64,000 nt of DNA from JAGPDB01 sp046331265 (GCA_046331265.1 JAXLRE010000010.1:1-64000); one strand, 5' to 3'; counted from the first letter of the stretch, positions 9,122 to 18,739 are shown. Made by a program: numbers and translations. Notes: generated by a model not told the origin, from the sequence alone.

Positions 9122-10171
9122 ATGACATCAAAAACTGTGAACCTTGCTCGCCTGCGTATATCAATACCGATGGCAATCGGAATTGTTTTATCTATCGCTG
9201 TTTCACTTTTTCTTGTGCGTTTATTTGATAATGCTTCCAGATCTATAGGTTGGATTGTTTTCTCTGGTTGTATTGCTTTGATGCTTTATCCGGCATTGAA
9301 CTTCTTAGATAAGTTCGTACCCAGACAAATAGGAGTGCTTGTTTTAGTCTTATTTGTTATCGGTATGATTGCTTTTCCTGCTTACACAGTTGTGGATAAT
9401 GTAAATCGTCAAACAAAAAATTTAGAAAAGTCCCTTCCAAAACGCGCACATCAGCTAGAAACTTCTGGACGTTTCGCTGCAAGTTTTAAAAAGTTTGAAA
9501 TAGAAAAGAAAACGAGGAGAGCACTAAAAAGTATTCCAGAAACTTTGCAAGGTGGAGATCGTAAAGAACAAATTAAAGCAAATGCCGACAGAGCTATAGC
9601 TTTTATTGCTGGTGGCGTGTTGATGATTTTCTTTTTACTCTACGGAAATCGTTTAGTAACAGGAGCTTTGAGTGTTGTAAGCAATAAAAAACAGCGTGAA
9701 GATATAACAAACATACTTAAGCGCGCTTATGCAAAAACTGCCCAGTTTGGCTGGTCTCAAATTGGGTTAAGTATCGCAGCAGGGGTAACAACATATTTAA
9801 TATGTCGACTTTATTCAATACCAGCAGCAGGTTTATTAGGTGTGTGGGTTGCGTTGTGGAATGTTGTTCCTGTGTTTGGCGTTGTGTTGGGATCGTTACC
9901 GGCAGTTGTATTAGCTGGAGCGCAAAGCATGAAACTTGCAATAACTCTGTTGATTTTCTTTCTTGTCTACGAAATTGCAGAATCATTTATGAGACATAAA
10001 CTTTTAGGACCAAAAATGTTGAGATTAGATTCAATAGTTACAATCTTTGTTGTATTCGGTGGTTTAGAACTTTATGGTTTAGGCGGAGCATTAGCTGGTT
10101 TAGTTATTGCAAGTTTTGTTCATGCTCTAGCTGGCGAAATTGCTTCAACCATGCCGCCAAATAATTCTTAA
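9122..10171 (+). CDS. AI-2E family transporter, second divergent copy
   Basis: 349 residues with the same plan as its neighbour at 7900-9102: two N-terminal helix pairs, a soluble charged loop (about residues 90-160, KRAHQLETSGRF), then a helix bundle containing ALWNVVPVFGVVLGSLPA and VYEIAESFMRHKLLGPKML in the positions of the family signatures. It is shorter and more divergent than the neighbour. The shared 19-bp intergenic space must hold both promoters or starts. The substrate is unknown. It ends six bases before the converging FAD oxidoreductase gene. Confidence 0.82.
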   Translation: MTSKTVNLARLRISIPMAIGIVLSIAVSLFLVRLFDNASRSIGWIVFSGCIALMLYPALNFLDKFVPRQIGVLVLVLFVIGMIAFPAYTVVDNVNRQTKNLEKSLPKRAHQLETSGRFAASFKKFEIEKKTRRALKSIPETLQGGDRKEQIKANADRAIAFIAGGVLMIFFLLYGNRLVTGALSVVSNKKQREDITNILKRAYAKTAQFGWSQIGLSIAAGVTTYLICRLYSIPAAGLLGVWVALWNVVPVFGVVLGSLPAVVLAGAQSMKLAITLLIFFLVYEIAESFMRHKLLGPKMLRLDSIVTIFVVFGGLELYGLGGALAGLVIASFVHALAGEIASTMPPNNS

Positions 10172-10176
10172 GAAAC

Positions 10177-12021
10177 CTATCTGGCTGGCAGACTATTTAA
10201 ATTTGTTTTTATTATTGTTTTATCGATTTTGTTTATATTATTCAGGTTTATTCTTCTTATCTCGTCTATAAAAGGTGTATCTGAAGAATTAGATTTTTTA
10301 AGAGAGTTAGAAGTTAAACGTTGAACCAATTTATCTAAATCGTCAGGAGTTCTTGGCATATAAGTTTCTAACTGTAAATCAATTCCAGAAAATACTGAGA
10401 ACGTTGTAGAAAATCTCAAACTTGAAGCACGTCGCTCTATTGCTTCAGTGACAGCTTCAACTGTGCGCGGTATCGTTGCCCAAAGTGCAACTGTATTTTC
10501 ACCAATGTTCGCACCTCTATTTCTTTCGTATTGTGTAAGTCCTGGATTTGAAGCTGGGCCGATTAATGCAATAGCTCCATTTGAAGAAATTCTTCCAACT
10601 TGAGCGTTACCAATAGCTGGAACATCTGTAGTAGCTAGCTGAGTATCATCAACGAACATTCCTATTATTTGTTCGGGAAGCAATGAACGTGCATCAATAA
10701 TTTCGTCAACAAAAACTTGTGTTCCATTTTCAAAAGAAACTATCTTTTCGCCACCATAACCATTGACAACTGAAGCAACACGCACGTCTACAGGATCAAT
10801 AATTGAAACATAATTTCTTTGCTCTCTTGGTAAGAATGCAGAAATTTGTGCATATCTCGAACGGTTCATTCCTTGAAAATCATTTGAGCTATCAGCACTT
10901 TGTCCAGACCAAATAATTTTTTCAGGCAAAGGACATAACTGCACAGGAGACGCTGCATATAAATAGTCTGGCCCAAGTCGTGCTAAAAATTCTCCAGTTA
11001 CACGACCGGTATCACCTGCCCCAATCACAAGAACCCTTTTGCCAGAATAGCGATCTAAAACTGCAGCAGGATCTCGTTTTACATCTTGAAACAAATCAAA
11101 TGCGGATGTTGAATTAGATGCGATTGCATCTTTAGGTTGTTCTCCAATACCAGGTGCAGCAAAAAGACAATATGAATTAACTTTGTAAGTTTCTCCTGTC
11201 TGCGTGTCTCTTAATCTAATCTCGTATTTCTCTTCTAAAAATTTTCTGTCAAAACCAACAAACTCTGCTTCGGTAACAATGTCACAAGCTAAAAAACCAT
11301 TTATTGCAGTTACGTCACCTATATCTATACCTGTTGGGTAAGTGGAACCAACAACATCGCTCAACTGTAATGCAACAGGACCTAAGGGATTTAGATTTAG
11401 ATCTCCGCCAGGTAAACCACCTGTATCGAATTGTGAACTAGGTCTATGTGACCTTGAGTTAAGTCTAAATGCCGCACCATTTTTTCTAAACTGTCCACCA
11501 ATTTGTGGATCTCTTTCAACAATTAAAACTTTTGCGTGAGGTAGTTTTTCTAAAATTTTCGATGCAGCAGCTACACCATGAGGACCTGATCCTACGATAA
11601 CAAAATCATATTCAAGAGATTTCGCCTCGAGAGCTTCTTGTTTTATTCTCGCTGATTCTTGTTCTACTGTTTCATCAATTGAATCTAAAAGCAACTTTCT
11701 TAATTCAGGTTCCAGCATTGCTGTCGCAAAAATAGGTGATAAGTTTTTCCTATCAATATATTGTCGTGCAAAAGCAGATTTAAATTGTTCAGTTAATTTA
11801 AAGACAGCACTGTCTGGAATGTTATATCTTTGCAAGAAACCATTAAAAAATGGCTGCATTAAATAGTGACGAGATCGCTCAAACTGTCTTTGACCAGTAA
11901 AGCCACCTTCTTTTAAGCCAGCGAAATCGAGGGGATCAATAAAATCTTCTAATTGTCCTGCATTAGACATTAGAAAATTATAGACATTTTGGACATTTAG
12001 TGCAACCCCTGGAGGTTCCAC
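10177..12021 (-). CDS. FAD-dependent oxidoreductase, flavoprotein-monooxygenase-like
   Basis: 614 residues. An all-helical N-terminal region (about 1-135) has no parallel I recognise. A dinucleotide-binding fold follows with GSGPHG at 144-149 and an acidic end at VERD, then a second Rossmann motif GAGDTGR from residue 334. Two nucleotide-binding motifs of this kind occur in flavin monooxygenases and thioredoxin-reductase-like proteins. GTG 12021 is preceded by AGGTAGG, but that start region is one arm of an 18-bp inverted repeat (see 12009-12093). ATG 11970 is an alternative start. There is no signal peptide. Substrate not assigned. Confidence 0.75.
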   Translation of the reverse strand: MEPPGVALNVQNVYNFLMSNAGQLEDFIDPLDFAGLKEGGFTGQRQFERSRHYLMQPFFNGFLQRYNIPDSAVFKLTEQFKSAFARQYIDRKNLSPIFATAMLEPELRKLLLDSIDETVEQESARIKQEALEAKSLEYDFVIVGSGPHGVAAASKILEKLPHAKVLIVERDPQIGGQFRKNGAAFRLNSRSHRPSSQFDTGGLPGGDLNLNPLGPVALQLSDVVGSTYPTGIDIGDVTAINGFLACDIVTEAEFVGFDRKFLEEKYEIRLRDTQTGETYKVNSYCLFAAPGIGEQPKDAIASNSTSAFDLFQDVKRDPAAVLDRYSGKRVLVIGAGDTGRVTGEFLARLGPDYLYAASPVQLCPLPEKIIWSGQSADSSNDFQGMNRSRYAQISAFLPREQRNYVSIIDPVDVRVASVVNGYGGEKIVSFENGTQVFVDEIIDARSLLPEQIIGMFVDDTQLATTDVPAIGNAQVGRISSNGAIALIGPASNPGLTQYERNRGANIGENTVALWATIPRTVEAVTEAIERRASSLRFSTTFSVFSGIDLQLETYMPRTPDDLDKLVQRLTSNSLKKSNSSDTPFIDEIRRINLNNINKIDKTIIKTNLNSLPAR

Positions 12022-12093
12022 CTACCTAATCACATTTTAGTATGACTTAGTGGATATCGCCTTTTTGTCCGGAAAGGTAGGTGGAACCTCCAG
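12009..12093 (-). repeat. 18-bp perfect inverted repeat joining clpB and the FAD oxidoreductase gene
   Basis: CTGGAGGTTCCACCTACC at 12009-12026 is exactly complementary to 12076-12093, with a 49-base loop. In the minus-strand mRNA the first arm encodes the GGSTYL end of ClpB, and the second arm contains the AGGTAGG ribosome-binding site and GTG start of the FAD gene. A folded stem would hide that start. There is no T-run after it, so it is not an ordinary terminator. Confidence 0.85.
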
Positions 12094-14653
12094 ATTCGCG
12101 GTCAACAATAAGTGAATCGCTTTCACCTTTACGGACAACTATTACATCGCCTTCTCTAAATACACCTTCTAAAAGTTTTGTCGCTATTGCATCTACAACT
12201 TCTCGTTGGATAACTCGCTTTAATGGTCTTGCTCCAAAATCAGGATCATATCCTTTTTCTGCAAGCAATCTAACAGCATCGTCATCAACAACTAAAGTCA
12301 ACCTTTTATCTTTAAGTCGAGCTGTAACATCACGCAACTGAAGTCGGACAATATTGACAAGATTATCAATTGTTAACGATTCGAATACAACAATCTCGTC
12401 AACACGATTTATAAATTCGGGTTTAAAGTGATGTCGAACTGCTTCCATGACTTGAAGTTCACTACCACCAGAACCCAGGTTAGAAGTCATGATGATCACA
12501 GTATTTGAAAAGTTAACTGTTCGACCTTGTCCATCTGTTAGACGTCCATCATCTAGAACTTGAAGCAAGACATTGAAAACATCAATATGTGCTTTTTCAA
12601 TTTCGTCTAGCAAAACAACTGCGTATGGTCTTCGTCGAATTGCTTCTGTTAGCTGACCGCCTTCTTCGTAACCTATATATCCTGGAGGTGCGCCAACTAA
12701 ACGCGACACAGTGTGTTTATCCATGTATTCACTCATGTCGATGCGAACCATAGCTTTTTCGTCATCAAAAAGATTTAAAGCCAATGCGCGAGCAAGCTCA
12801 GTTTTACCAACACCAGTAGGTCCTAAGAACATAAAAGAACCAATTGGTTTTTCTGGGTCAGATAATCCGGAACGAGATCTACGTATTGCAGCAGCGATTG
12901 CTTCGACCGCTTTATCTTGACCAATAACTTGGTCATGTAAAGCATCTTCAAGATGGATAAGTTTTTGCATCTCGCCTTCTAATAAACGCGAAACCGGTAT
13001 ACCTGTCCATTTAGAAATTATTTTTGCGATGTCGTCTTCATCGACTTCTTCTTTTAGCATTCGCTCACCAGGAGCAACTTGTTCTAGAGCTTGAGTACGC
13101 AAAGCAATTTCACGATCTAATTCTGGTATACGTGAATATCTCAACTCTGCAGCTTTTTCTAACTTACCTTCACGTTCAGCACTCTCTGCTTGATTACGAG
13201 CATCTTCGAGTTCTTGTTTTGCTTCACGAATTGAATAAATAGCCTCACGTTCTACTTGCCATCGCGCAACTAAAGCTGCACGCTTCTCATTGTTTTCGCT
13301 TAGTTCAGCTTCTAATGCTTTTAATCTTTCAGCCGATGCAGGATCAGTCTCTTTTGCCAAAGCAGTGCGTTCAATTTCTAGTTGACGAATTCTTCTTTCT
13401 ACAACATCAATTTCTGTTGGCATCGAATCAATTTGAATACGCAATGAAGAAGCAGCTTCATCCATTAAGTCGATTGCTTTATCTGGAAGTTGACGGCCTG
13501 TTATATATCGGTCTGATAAAACAGCAGCAGCGATTAAAGCCGCATCTTGAATTCGAACACCATGATGAACCTCATATCGTTCTTTTAGACCACGCAAAAT
13601 TGCAATTGAATCATCAACACTTGGTTCACCAATATAAACCTGCTGAAAACGTCGTTCTAAGGCAGGATCTTTTTCAATGTATTTTCTATATTCATCTAAT
13701 GTTGTAGCTCCAAGTAAACGCAATTCGCCTCGAGCCAACATTGGTTTAATCATGTTTCCTGCATCTACAGCAGATTCACCGCCACCGCCGGCGCCTACAA
13801 TTGTGTGAAGCTCGTCGATAAAAGTAATCACTTCTCCACCTGAGTCAGTGATTTCTTTCAAAGTTGCTTTGAGCCGTTCTTCAAATTCTCCACGGAATTT
13901 TGCACCAGCAATCATGGCTCCAATATCGAGTGCAATTAATCTTTTGTTTCGTAACGATTCAGGAACATCTCCCTCTACGATACGTCTAGCTAATCCTTCA
14001 GCAATTGCTGTTTTACCAACACCAGGTTCACCTATTAATACTGGATTATTTTTTGTTCGTCGAGAAAGAACATGTATAACCCTTCTTATTTCTTCGTCGC
14101 GTCCTATAACTGGATCTAATTTTCCTACGCGTGCTTCTTGAGTTAAATCACGACCATATTTTTCTAAAGCACGAAACGTTCCTTCCGGTTCTGCACTTGT
14201 AACACGATGTGATCCTCGAACTTCTTTTAAGGCTTCTAAAACTGCTTCGTATGTTACATCGCTTGCACGTAACATATCTCCAATAGGAGTTGTTGATCGC
14301 GCCATAGACAACAAAATATGTTCCGTTGAAAGATATTCGTCTTGCATTGCTGCTCGTTCATGATCAGCAGCTTCAAGTATTCGATATAAGTCCGCAGAGA
14401 TCGCAGGCATGTTTACAGAACCTGTAACTTTTGGTTCGCTACTGACTCGAGCACTTGATTGGTGTCGCAGAACGTTTGGGTCAATTCCAATTTTTTTCAA
14501 CGTTGGATGTACAACAGATTCGAATTGATCAAGCATTGCAAGTAAAACTCGTTCAGGTGAAACCTCAACATTGCCTGCAGATAAAGCTTCGCTGTTAGCA
14601 GCGTTAATTGCTTCCGCTGCTTTTTGTGTAAATTTTTCTGGATCTAGTGCCAT
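12047..14653 (-). CDS. clpB: ATP-dependent disaggregase ClpB
   Basis: 868 residues, the normal length for ClpB, which threads aggregated proteins through its hexamer in partnership with DnaK. In order: the N-terminal Clp repeat domain (1-150), the first AAA+ domain with Walker A GEPGVGKTA, the ClpB-specific coiled-coil M-domain (about 410-530, rich in EREGKLEKAAELR-type heptads), then the second AAA+ domain with GPTGVGKTE and the ARPLKRVI sensor-2 region. It begins ten bases inside the end of hspR, the last regulatory gene of the dnaK operon, so it is under the same HspR control by inference. Confidence 0.96.
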   Translation of the reverse strand: MALDPEKFTQKAAEAINAANSEALSAGNVEVSPERVLLAMLDQFESVVHPTLKKIGIDPNVLRHQSSARVSSEPKVTGSVNMPAISADLYRILEAADHERAAMQDEYLSTEHILLSMARSTTPIGDMLRASDVTYEAVLEALKEVRGSHRVTSAEPEGTFRALEKYGRDLTQEARVGKLDPVIGRDEEIRRVIHVLSRRTKNNPVLIGEPGVGKTAIAEGLARRIVEGDVPESLRNKRLIALDIGAMIAGAKFRGEFEERLKATLKEITDSGGEVITFIDELHTIVGAGGGGESAVDAGNMIKPMLARGELRLLGATTLDEYRKYIEKDPALERRFQQVYIGEPSVDDSIAILRGLKERYEVHHGVRIQDAALIAAAVLSDRYITGRQLPDKAIDLMDEAASSLRIQIDSMPTEIDVVERRIRQLEIERTALAKETDPASAERLKALEAELSENNEKRAALVARWQVEREAIYSIREAKQELEDARNQAESAEREGKLEKAAELRYSRIPELDREIALRTQALEQVAPGERMLKEEVDEDDIAKIISKWTGIPVSRLLEGEMQKLIHLEDALHDQVIGQDKAVEAIAAAIRRSRSGLSDPEKPIGSFMFLGPTGVGKTELARALALNLFDDEKAMVRIDMSEYMDKHTVSRLVGAPPGYIGYEEGGQLTEAIRRRPYAVVLLDEIEKAHIDVFNVLLQVLDDGRLTDGQGRTVNFSNTVIIMTSNLGSGGSELQVMEAVRHHFKPEFINRVDEIVVFESLTIDNLVNIVRLQLRDVTARLKDKRLTLVVDDDAVRLLAEKGYDPDFGARPLKRVIQREVVDAIATKLLEGVFREGDVIVVRKGESDSLIVDRESGGSTYLSGQKGDIH

Positions 14654-15072
14654 GGAACCACATCCTTTTTCTTTGCTCGCACTAGAGCTTTAGAACTGTC
14701 GATGCTTGCTTCTACTTCATGAAGCCTATTCTCTACATCATCTAATCTCAACTGTGTTTGTTCTAGCTCTTGTTTTAACTCATCATTTTCATGTTTCAAA
14801 ATATATATAGCTTGCTCATATTCCATAAGTGAAGCAATTGCACTAAGACTCATCCCGTCTTCACGTAATTTTTTTACTCGTAAAATTCTTTCAATATCAC
14901 CTTGTGTATACCGGCGATTACCACCTTCGCTACGGGTCGGTGTAATTAATCCTCGACGTTCATATTCACGCAAAGTCTGAGGATGTGTACCGACCAATTC
15001 TGCCGCAACAGACATTACATATACTGCAGTCTGTCTCACTTCTCGATCATCATTCTGTCTTTGTTCAGACAT
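14644..15072 (-). CDS. hspR: Heat-shock repressor HspR (MerR family)
   Basis: 142 residues. A MerR-type winged helix covers about 15-85 (YVMSVAAELVGTHPQTLREYE, then RRYTQGDIERI) and is followed by a coiled coil (about 85-125). HspR binds inverted repeats upstream of dnaK in actinobacteria and uses DnaK as co-repressor (established for Streptomyces and mycobacteria). Its ATG overlaps the dnaJ TAA by one base and its end overlaps clpB by ten, so translation is coupled along the operon. A candidate operator lies at 18662-18704. The C-terminal basic stretch (RAKKKDVVPWH) is short. Confidence 0.93.
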   Translation of the reverse strand: MSEQRQNDDREVRQTAVYVMSVAAELVGTHPQTLREYERRGLITPTRSEGGNRRYTQGDIERILRVKKLREDGMSLSAIASLMEYEQAIYILKHENDELKQELEQTQLRLDDVENRLHEVEASIDSSKALVRAKKKDVVPWH

Positions 15073-16052
15073 TATTTCTCCAATCCAAATTTTGAACGAG
15101 GATTAGAACTTTGAACTTCAACTAATTGTTTGAGTAATACTTTTTCTTGTTCAGACATTTCTTTTGGTTGATCAATCTCAAATGTAATTAATAAATCACC
15201 TTTTGATCCATTAATTTCTGGGCCTTTTTCTTTAACACGAAGAGTTGTGCCAGATTTTGTGTGTGGAGGAACTTTTACAGTAACTGGTTTATCAAGCGTA
15301 GGAACTTTCACATTTGTTCCAACTATTGATTCTGGATAAGTAATTGGAACTTTGATCATTAAGGTTTTACCTTTTCGTGAAAACCATGGATGAGTTCCAA
15401 CATGAACTACTACATAAAGATCTCCAGCTTTACCCTTATGAGAAACTGCTCCTTTTCCTGTCACTTTTATTTTCTGACCATCATTGACCCCAGCAGGAAT
15501 TTTTACTTTTATTTCCTTAGCTGGCCTATTGGGTTGAGTAATAGATATCGGGACTATAACGCCTTCTAATGCTTGATAAAAAGAAATATTTGCAGCTGTT
15601 TCTAAATCGAGAGTTGAGGTTCTAGGTTGTTCGTTTTGCATGTTTGCAAACGGATCAAAATTTTGTTGCGATTGTTGATTTGATGAAGGTTTACGCATGC
15701 GTGAAAATAATCCACTAAGCATATCTGAAAGATCATTCATTTGACTTTCGCTCGCATCAGCGTAATTGGTAAAGCCAAAAGGACTAGGTCCTTGCTGGCC
15801 AGTAAAGTTTTGTTGCATCATCGAGCGAATGTAGTCATACTCTTTTCTCTTTTCGCTATCAGATAAAACTTCATATGCTGCTGTAATATCTTTAAACTTT
15901 TCTGCTGCTTCATTGTTACCTGGGTTTGCGTCAGGATGAAATTGCTTTGCAAGTGACCGATATGCTTTTGTTATATCTTTATCGCTTGCATCAGGCTCTA
16001 CACCAAGCACTTCGTAATAGTTCTCTTCGAACCATTCTTTTGACGCACCCAT
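15072..16052 (-). CDS. dnaJ: DnaJ-family co-chaperone without zinc finger
   Basis: 326 residues. The J-domain spans 9-75 with HPD at 39-41, which stimulates the DnaK ATPase. A Gly/Phe/Gln/Asn-poor-to-moderate linker (about 90-150) follows, then two beta-sandwich substrate-binding domains (about 150-310). The four CxxCxGxG zinc repeats of classical DnaJ are absent, so this is the type-II (CbpA-like) form, although it occupies the classical dnaJ position in the operon. It starts six bases after grpE and overlaps hspR by one base. Confidence 0.93.
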   Translation of the reverse strand: MGASKEWFEENYYEVLGVEPDASDKDITKAYRSLAKQFHPDANPGNNEAAEKFKDITAAYEVLSDSEKRKEYDYIRSMMQQNFTGQQGPSPFGFTNYADASESQMNDLSDMLSGLFSRMRKPSSNQQSQQNFDPFANMQNEQPRTSTLDLETAANISFYQALEGVIVPISITQPNRPAKEIKVKIPAGVNDGQKIKVTGKGAVSHKGKAGDLYVVVHVGTHPWFSRKGKTLMIKVPITYPESIVGTNVKVPTLDKPVTVKVPPHTKSGTTLRVKEKGPEINGSKGDLLITFEIDQPKEMSEQEKVLLKQLVEVQSSNPRSKFGLEK

Positions 16053-16058
16053 GATTTC

Positions 16059-16676
16059 CTACTTAGCTACTTTTACCATTGCGGGACGGACTACTCGTCC
16101 GCGCACTTTATATCCTGATCGTAAAACTTCAACAACAACTTCTTCTTCGTGTTCACCGTTGTCTTCATGAGATACAGCCTCATGAATCTCTGGATCGAAA
16201 ACTTGACCTTGCGAATGAATCACTTCTAAACCTTGACGTTCTAAAACAGCACAGAGATCGTTATATACAAGCTCTATTCCTTTACGAATATTTTCCATTT
16301 CTGAATCTTGGTCAATATTATTTAGAGCAAGTTCGAAGTTATCCATGACAGGAAGAAGATCTTCCATTAACTTCATGCTTCTGTTTTCTGCTTCTTCGTC
16401 AATGTCTCGCTGTACACGCTTTTTGTAATTTTCAAAGTCGGCTTGCAGCTGACGAAGAGCTTCAATATACATATCGCGCTGTTCTTCAGTCTCTTTCAAC
16501 GAATCAAGCAATACATCTGAATTCCCTGGAAGCGAATACACATCTTCACTCTCGGTTTCGCTTCCAATTACTTCATTTTGCATTTCGTCGTCGTCAACCC
16601 AAGAAGGTATGCGATCTAAATCATCAAAGCCTTCGTCGAAAGAATCGTCGTTAGGAATATTGTTTTCGGAAGACAT
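16059..16676 (-). CDS. grpE: Nucleotide exchange factor GrpE
   Basis: 205 residues. A long acidic N-terminal tail (about 1-60) precedes the dimerising helix (LKETEEQRDMYIEALRQLQADF) and the head domain (SQGQVFDPEIHEAVSHED), with the conserved end GYKVRGRVVRPAMVKV. It releases ADP from DnaK. The ATG overlaps the dnaK stop by one base, and dnaJ follows six bases later, so all are on one transcript. Confidence 0.95.
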   Translation of the reverse strand: MSSENNIPNDDSFDEGFDDLDRIPSWVDDDEMQNEVIGSETESEDVYSLPGNSDVLLDSLKETEEQRDMYIEALRQLQADFENYKKRVQRDIDEEAENRSMKLMEDLLPVMDNFELALNNIDQDSEMENIRKGIELVYNDLCAVLERQGLEVIHSQGQVFDPEIHEAVSHEDNGEHEEEVVVEVLRSGYKVRGRVVRPAMVKVAK

Positions 16677-18595
16677 TAGTACTCTTCCTTATTCTCATCC
16701 TTTGCTTCGCCATCGACTTGTGCATCGTCAACTTGATCAGTTGATTCATGAGTCTCTTCATCAATAACTTCAGCTTCCGCTACATCTTCATTTTCAGGTT
16801 TTGAAAAGTCGCCTACAGAGTCATCGCCTGCTTGGTCGCCCATTCCTTCAGCTTGTGCTGCAGCATAAATGCGTTGAGCAAACTCTTGACTCGCTTTAAT
16901 TAATTCATCATGCTTATTTTTAATTTCTTCTAACGAAGAAGATTCATTTGCAACAACATCTTTTAATGCTTTTAATGCATCATTAATTTTTGCTTTCTCT
17001 TCTTCGTTAACTTTGTCACCCTGCTCGTTTAACAATTTTTCAGTTTGCCAAATGAGCTGATCAGCATTGTTTCTTGTTTCTATTTCTTCTTTGCGCTGCT
17101 TATCTTCTTCTGCATGAGATTCTGCTTCTTTCATCATTCGATCTATTTCTTCTTTTGAAAGTGCAGTACCACCAGTAATTGTCATTTGCTGTTCTTTACC
17201 TGTACCAAGGTCTTTCGCAGAAACGTTCACTATACCGTTTGCATCAATATCGAAAGTAACTTCAATTTGAGGTACACCTCTAGGGGCAGGTGGGATTCCT
17301 TGAAGTTGGAAAGTTCCAAGGTTGTGGTTACGATAACTCATTTCGCTTTCACCTTGAAGAACTTTTATTTCAACTGAACTTTGATTGTCATCTGCAGTTG
17401 TAAATACTTCAGATCTTTTTGCAGGAATCGTTGTGTTACGTTCAATCAACTTGGTCATGATTCCACCTTTGGTTTCAATACCAAGCGAAAGTGGAGTCAC
17501 GTCAAGCAAAAGAATATCTTTAACTTCACCCTTTAAAACACCTGCTTGAATTGCTGCACCAACAGCAACTGCTTCATCAGGGTTCACGCCTTTTTGTGGT
17601 TCTTTTCCGCTTAGCTCTTTAACCAAATCTGTTACTGCAGGCATACGTGTTGAACCACCAACTAGAACAACATGTTCAATGTCTTTAACACTTAGGCCAG
17701 CATCTGCAATAGCTTTCTCGAATGGTTCACGACATCTCTCTAATAATGAAGATGTTAACTCTTGGAATTTTGCTCGAGTTAATGTGAGCTCTAGGTGAAG
17801 CGGGCCATCAGCAGTAGCTGTAATGAAAGGTAAATTAATTGAAGTTTCACCTAAAGTCGATAATTCGATCTTTGCTTTTTCACCGGCTTCTCTTAGTCTT
17901 TGGCTTGCCATTTTGTCTTGAGAGAGATCTACACCATGTGAGTTTTTAAATTCGCTGACCATCCAGTCAACAACTGCTTGATCCCAGTCGTCTCCACCTA
18001 GGTTTGTGTCACCTGATGTTGATTTAACTTCGAAAACACCATCACCAATTTCTAGAACTGAAACGTCGAAAGTTCCACCACCTAAGTCGAAAACTAAAAT
18101 TGTTTGATCGTGATCTTCTTTGTCTAAACCATACGCTAGCGATGCTGCTGTTGGTTCGTTAATAATACGGAGTACTTCTAAACCAGCAATTTCTCCAGCT
18201 TCTTTTGTTGCTTGTCTTTGAGCATCGTCGAAGTATGCAGGAACAGTAATAACGGCTTGGGTTACGCTGTCACCTAAGTAACTTTCCGCGTCTCGCTTTA
18301 ATTTCATTAGTGTTCGTGCTGAAATTTCTTGCGCAGTATATTTTTTATCGTCGATTTCTATATCCCAGCTTGTACCCATATGACGTTTAACTGAACGTAT
18401 TGTTCGATCTGGGTTGGTAATAGATTGTCTCTTGGCTACTTCACCAACTAGGACTTCGCCTGATTTTGAAAATGCAACAACCGATGGGGTGGTTCGCGCT
18501 CCTTCAGAGTTTGGAATAACAACTGGTTCACCAGCCTCAAGAAATGCAACAACCGAGTTTGTTGTTCCTAGGTCAATACCTACTGCTTTTGCCAT
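16676..18595 (-). CDS. dnaK: Molecular chaperone DnaK (Hsp70)
   Basis: 639 residues. The ATPase domain starts AKAVGIDLGTTNSVVAFLEAG and carries the phosphate-binding motifs DLGGGTFDVSVLEIGDG and VGGSTRMPAV. The substrate domain (LLLDVTPLSLGIETKGG) and helical lid follow, and an acidic tail ends the protein. It is the first gene of dnaK-grpE-dnaJ-hspR-clpB. A ribosome-binding site (GGAGGAACTA) precedes the start, and a palindromic candidate HspR operator overlaps the promoter. Confidence 0.97.
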   Translation of the reverse strand: MAKAVGIDLGTTNSVVAFLEAGEPVVIPNSEGARTTPSVVAFSKSGEVLVGEVAKRQSITNPDRTIRSVKRHMGTSWDIEIDDKKYTAQEISARTLMKLKRDAESYLGDSVTQAVITVPAYFDDAQRQATKEAGEIAGLEVLRIINEPTAASLAYGLDKEDHDQTILVFDLGGGTFDVSVLEIGDGVFEVKSTSGDTNLGGDDWDQAVVDWMVSEFKNSHGVDLSQDKMASQRLREAGEKAKIELSTLGETSINLPFITATADGPLHLELTLTRAKFQELTSSLLERCREPFEKAIADAGLSVKDIEHVVLVGGSTRMPAVTDLVKELSGKEPQKGVNPDEAVAVGAAIQAGVLKGEVKDILLLDVTPLSLGIETKGGIMTKLIERNTTIPAKRSEVFTTADDNQSSVEIKVLQGESEMSYRNHNLGTFQLQGIPPAPRGVPQIEVTFDIDANGIVNVSAKDLGTGKEQQMTITGGTALSKEEIDRMMKEAESHAEEDKQRKEEIETRNNADQLIWQTEKLLNEQGDKVNEEEKAKINDALKALKDVVANESSSLEEIKNKHDELIKASQEFAQRIYAAAQAEGMGDQAGDDSVGDFSKPENEDVAEAEVIDEETHESTDQVDDAQVDGEAKDENKEEY

Positions 18596-18640
18596 TAGTT
18601 CCTCCTTCGACGAAACCGTCCTTACGGTATCGTCGACATT

Positions 18641-18704
18641 TTTATCACGCTTAATAGTTCTGACTCAAATTTGTTGAGTCGACACCTATCAACATTGTTG
18701 AGTC
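18641..18704 (-). promoter_or_regulatory. dnaK promoter with HAIR-like operator half-sites
   Basis: GACTCAA (18662-18668), a 5-base spacer and TTGAGTC (18674-18680) form an inverted repeat, and a third TTGAGTC lies at 18698-18704. The half-site matches the HspR operator (HAIR, TTGAGT with ACTCAA), but the arms are arranged inside-out relative to the published TTGAGT-N7-ACTCAA. On the minus strand the first half-site supplies a -35 TTGAGT, followed 16 bases later by -10 GATAAA (complement of 18641-18646), so binding would block transcription. Confidence 0.6.
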
Positions 18705-18739
18705 AATATATATTCCCGTAATACAGGTTTTTTTACATT

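Noticed and set aside
7900..10171. Quorum-sensing export by the AI-2E-family pair
   Set aside because: The family name covers permeases with various substrates, and no luxS-like gene is in the window.
12009..12093. Inverted repeat as an insertion-sequence end
   Set aside because: Both arms are part of reading frames, there is no transposase and no target duplication.
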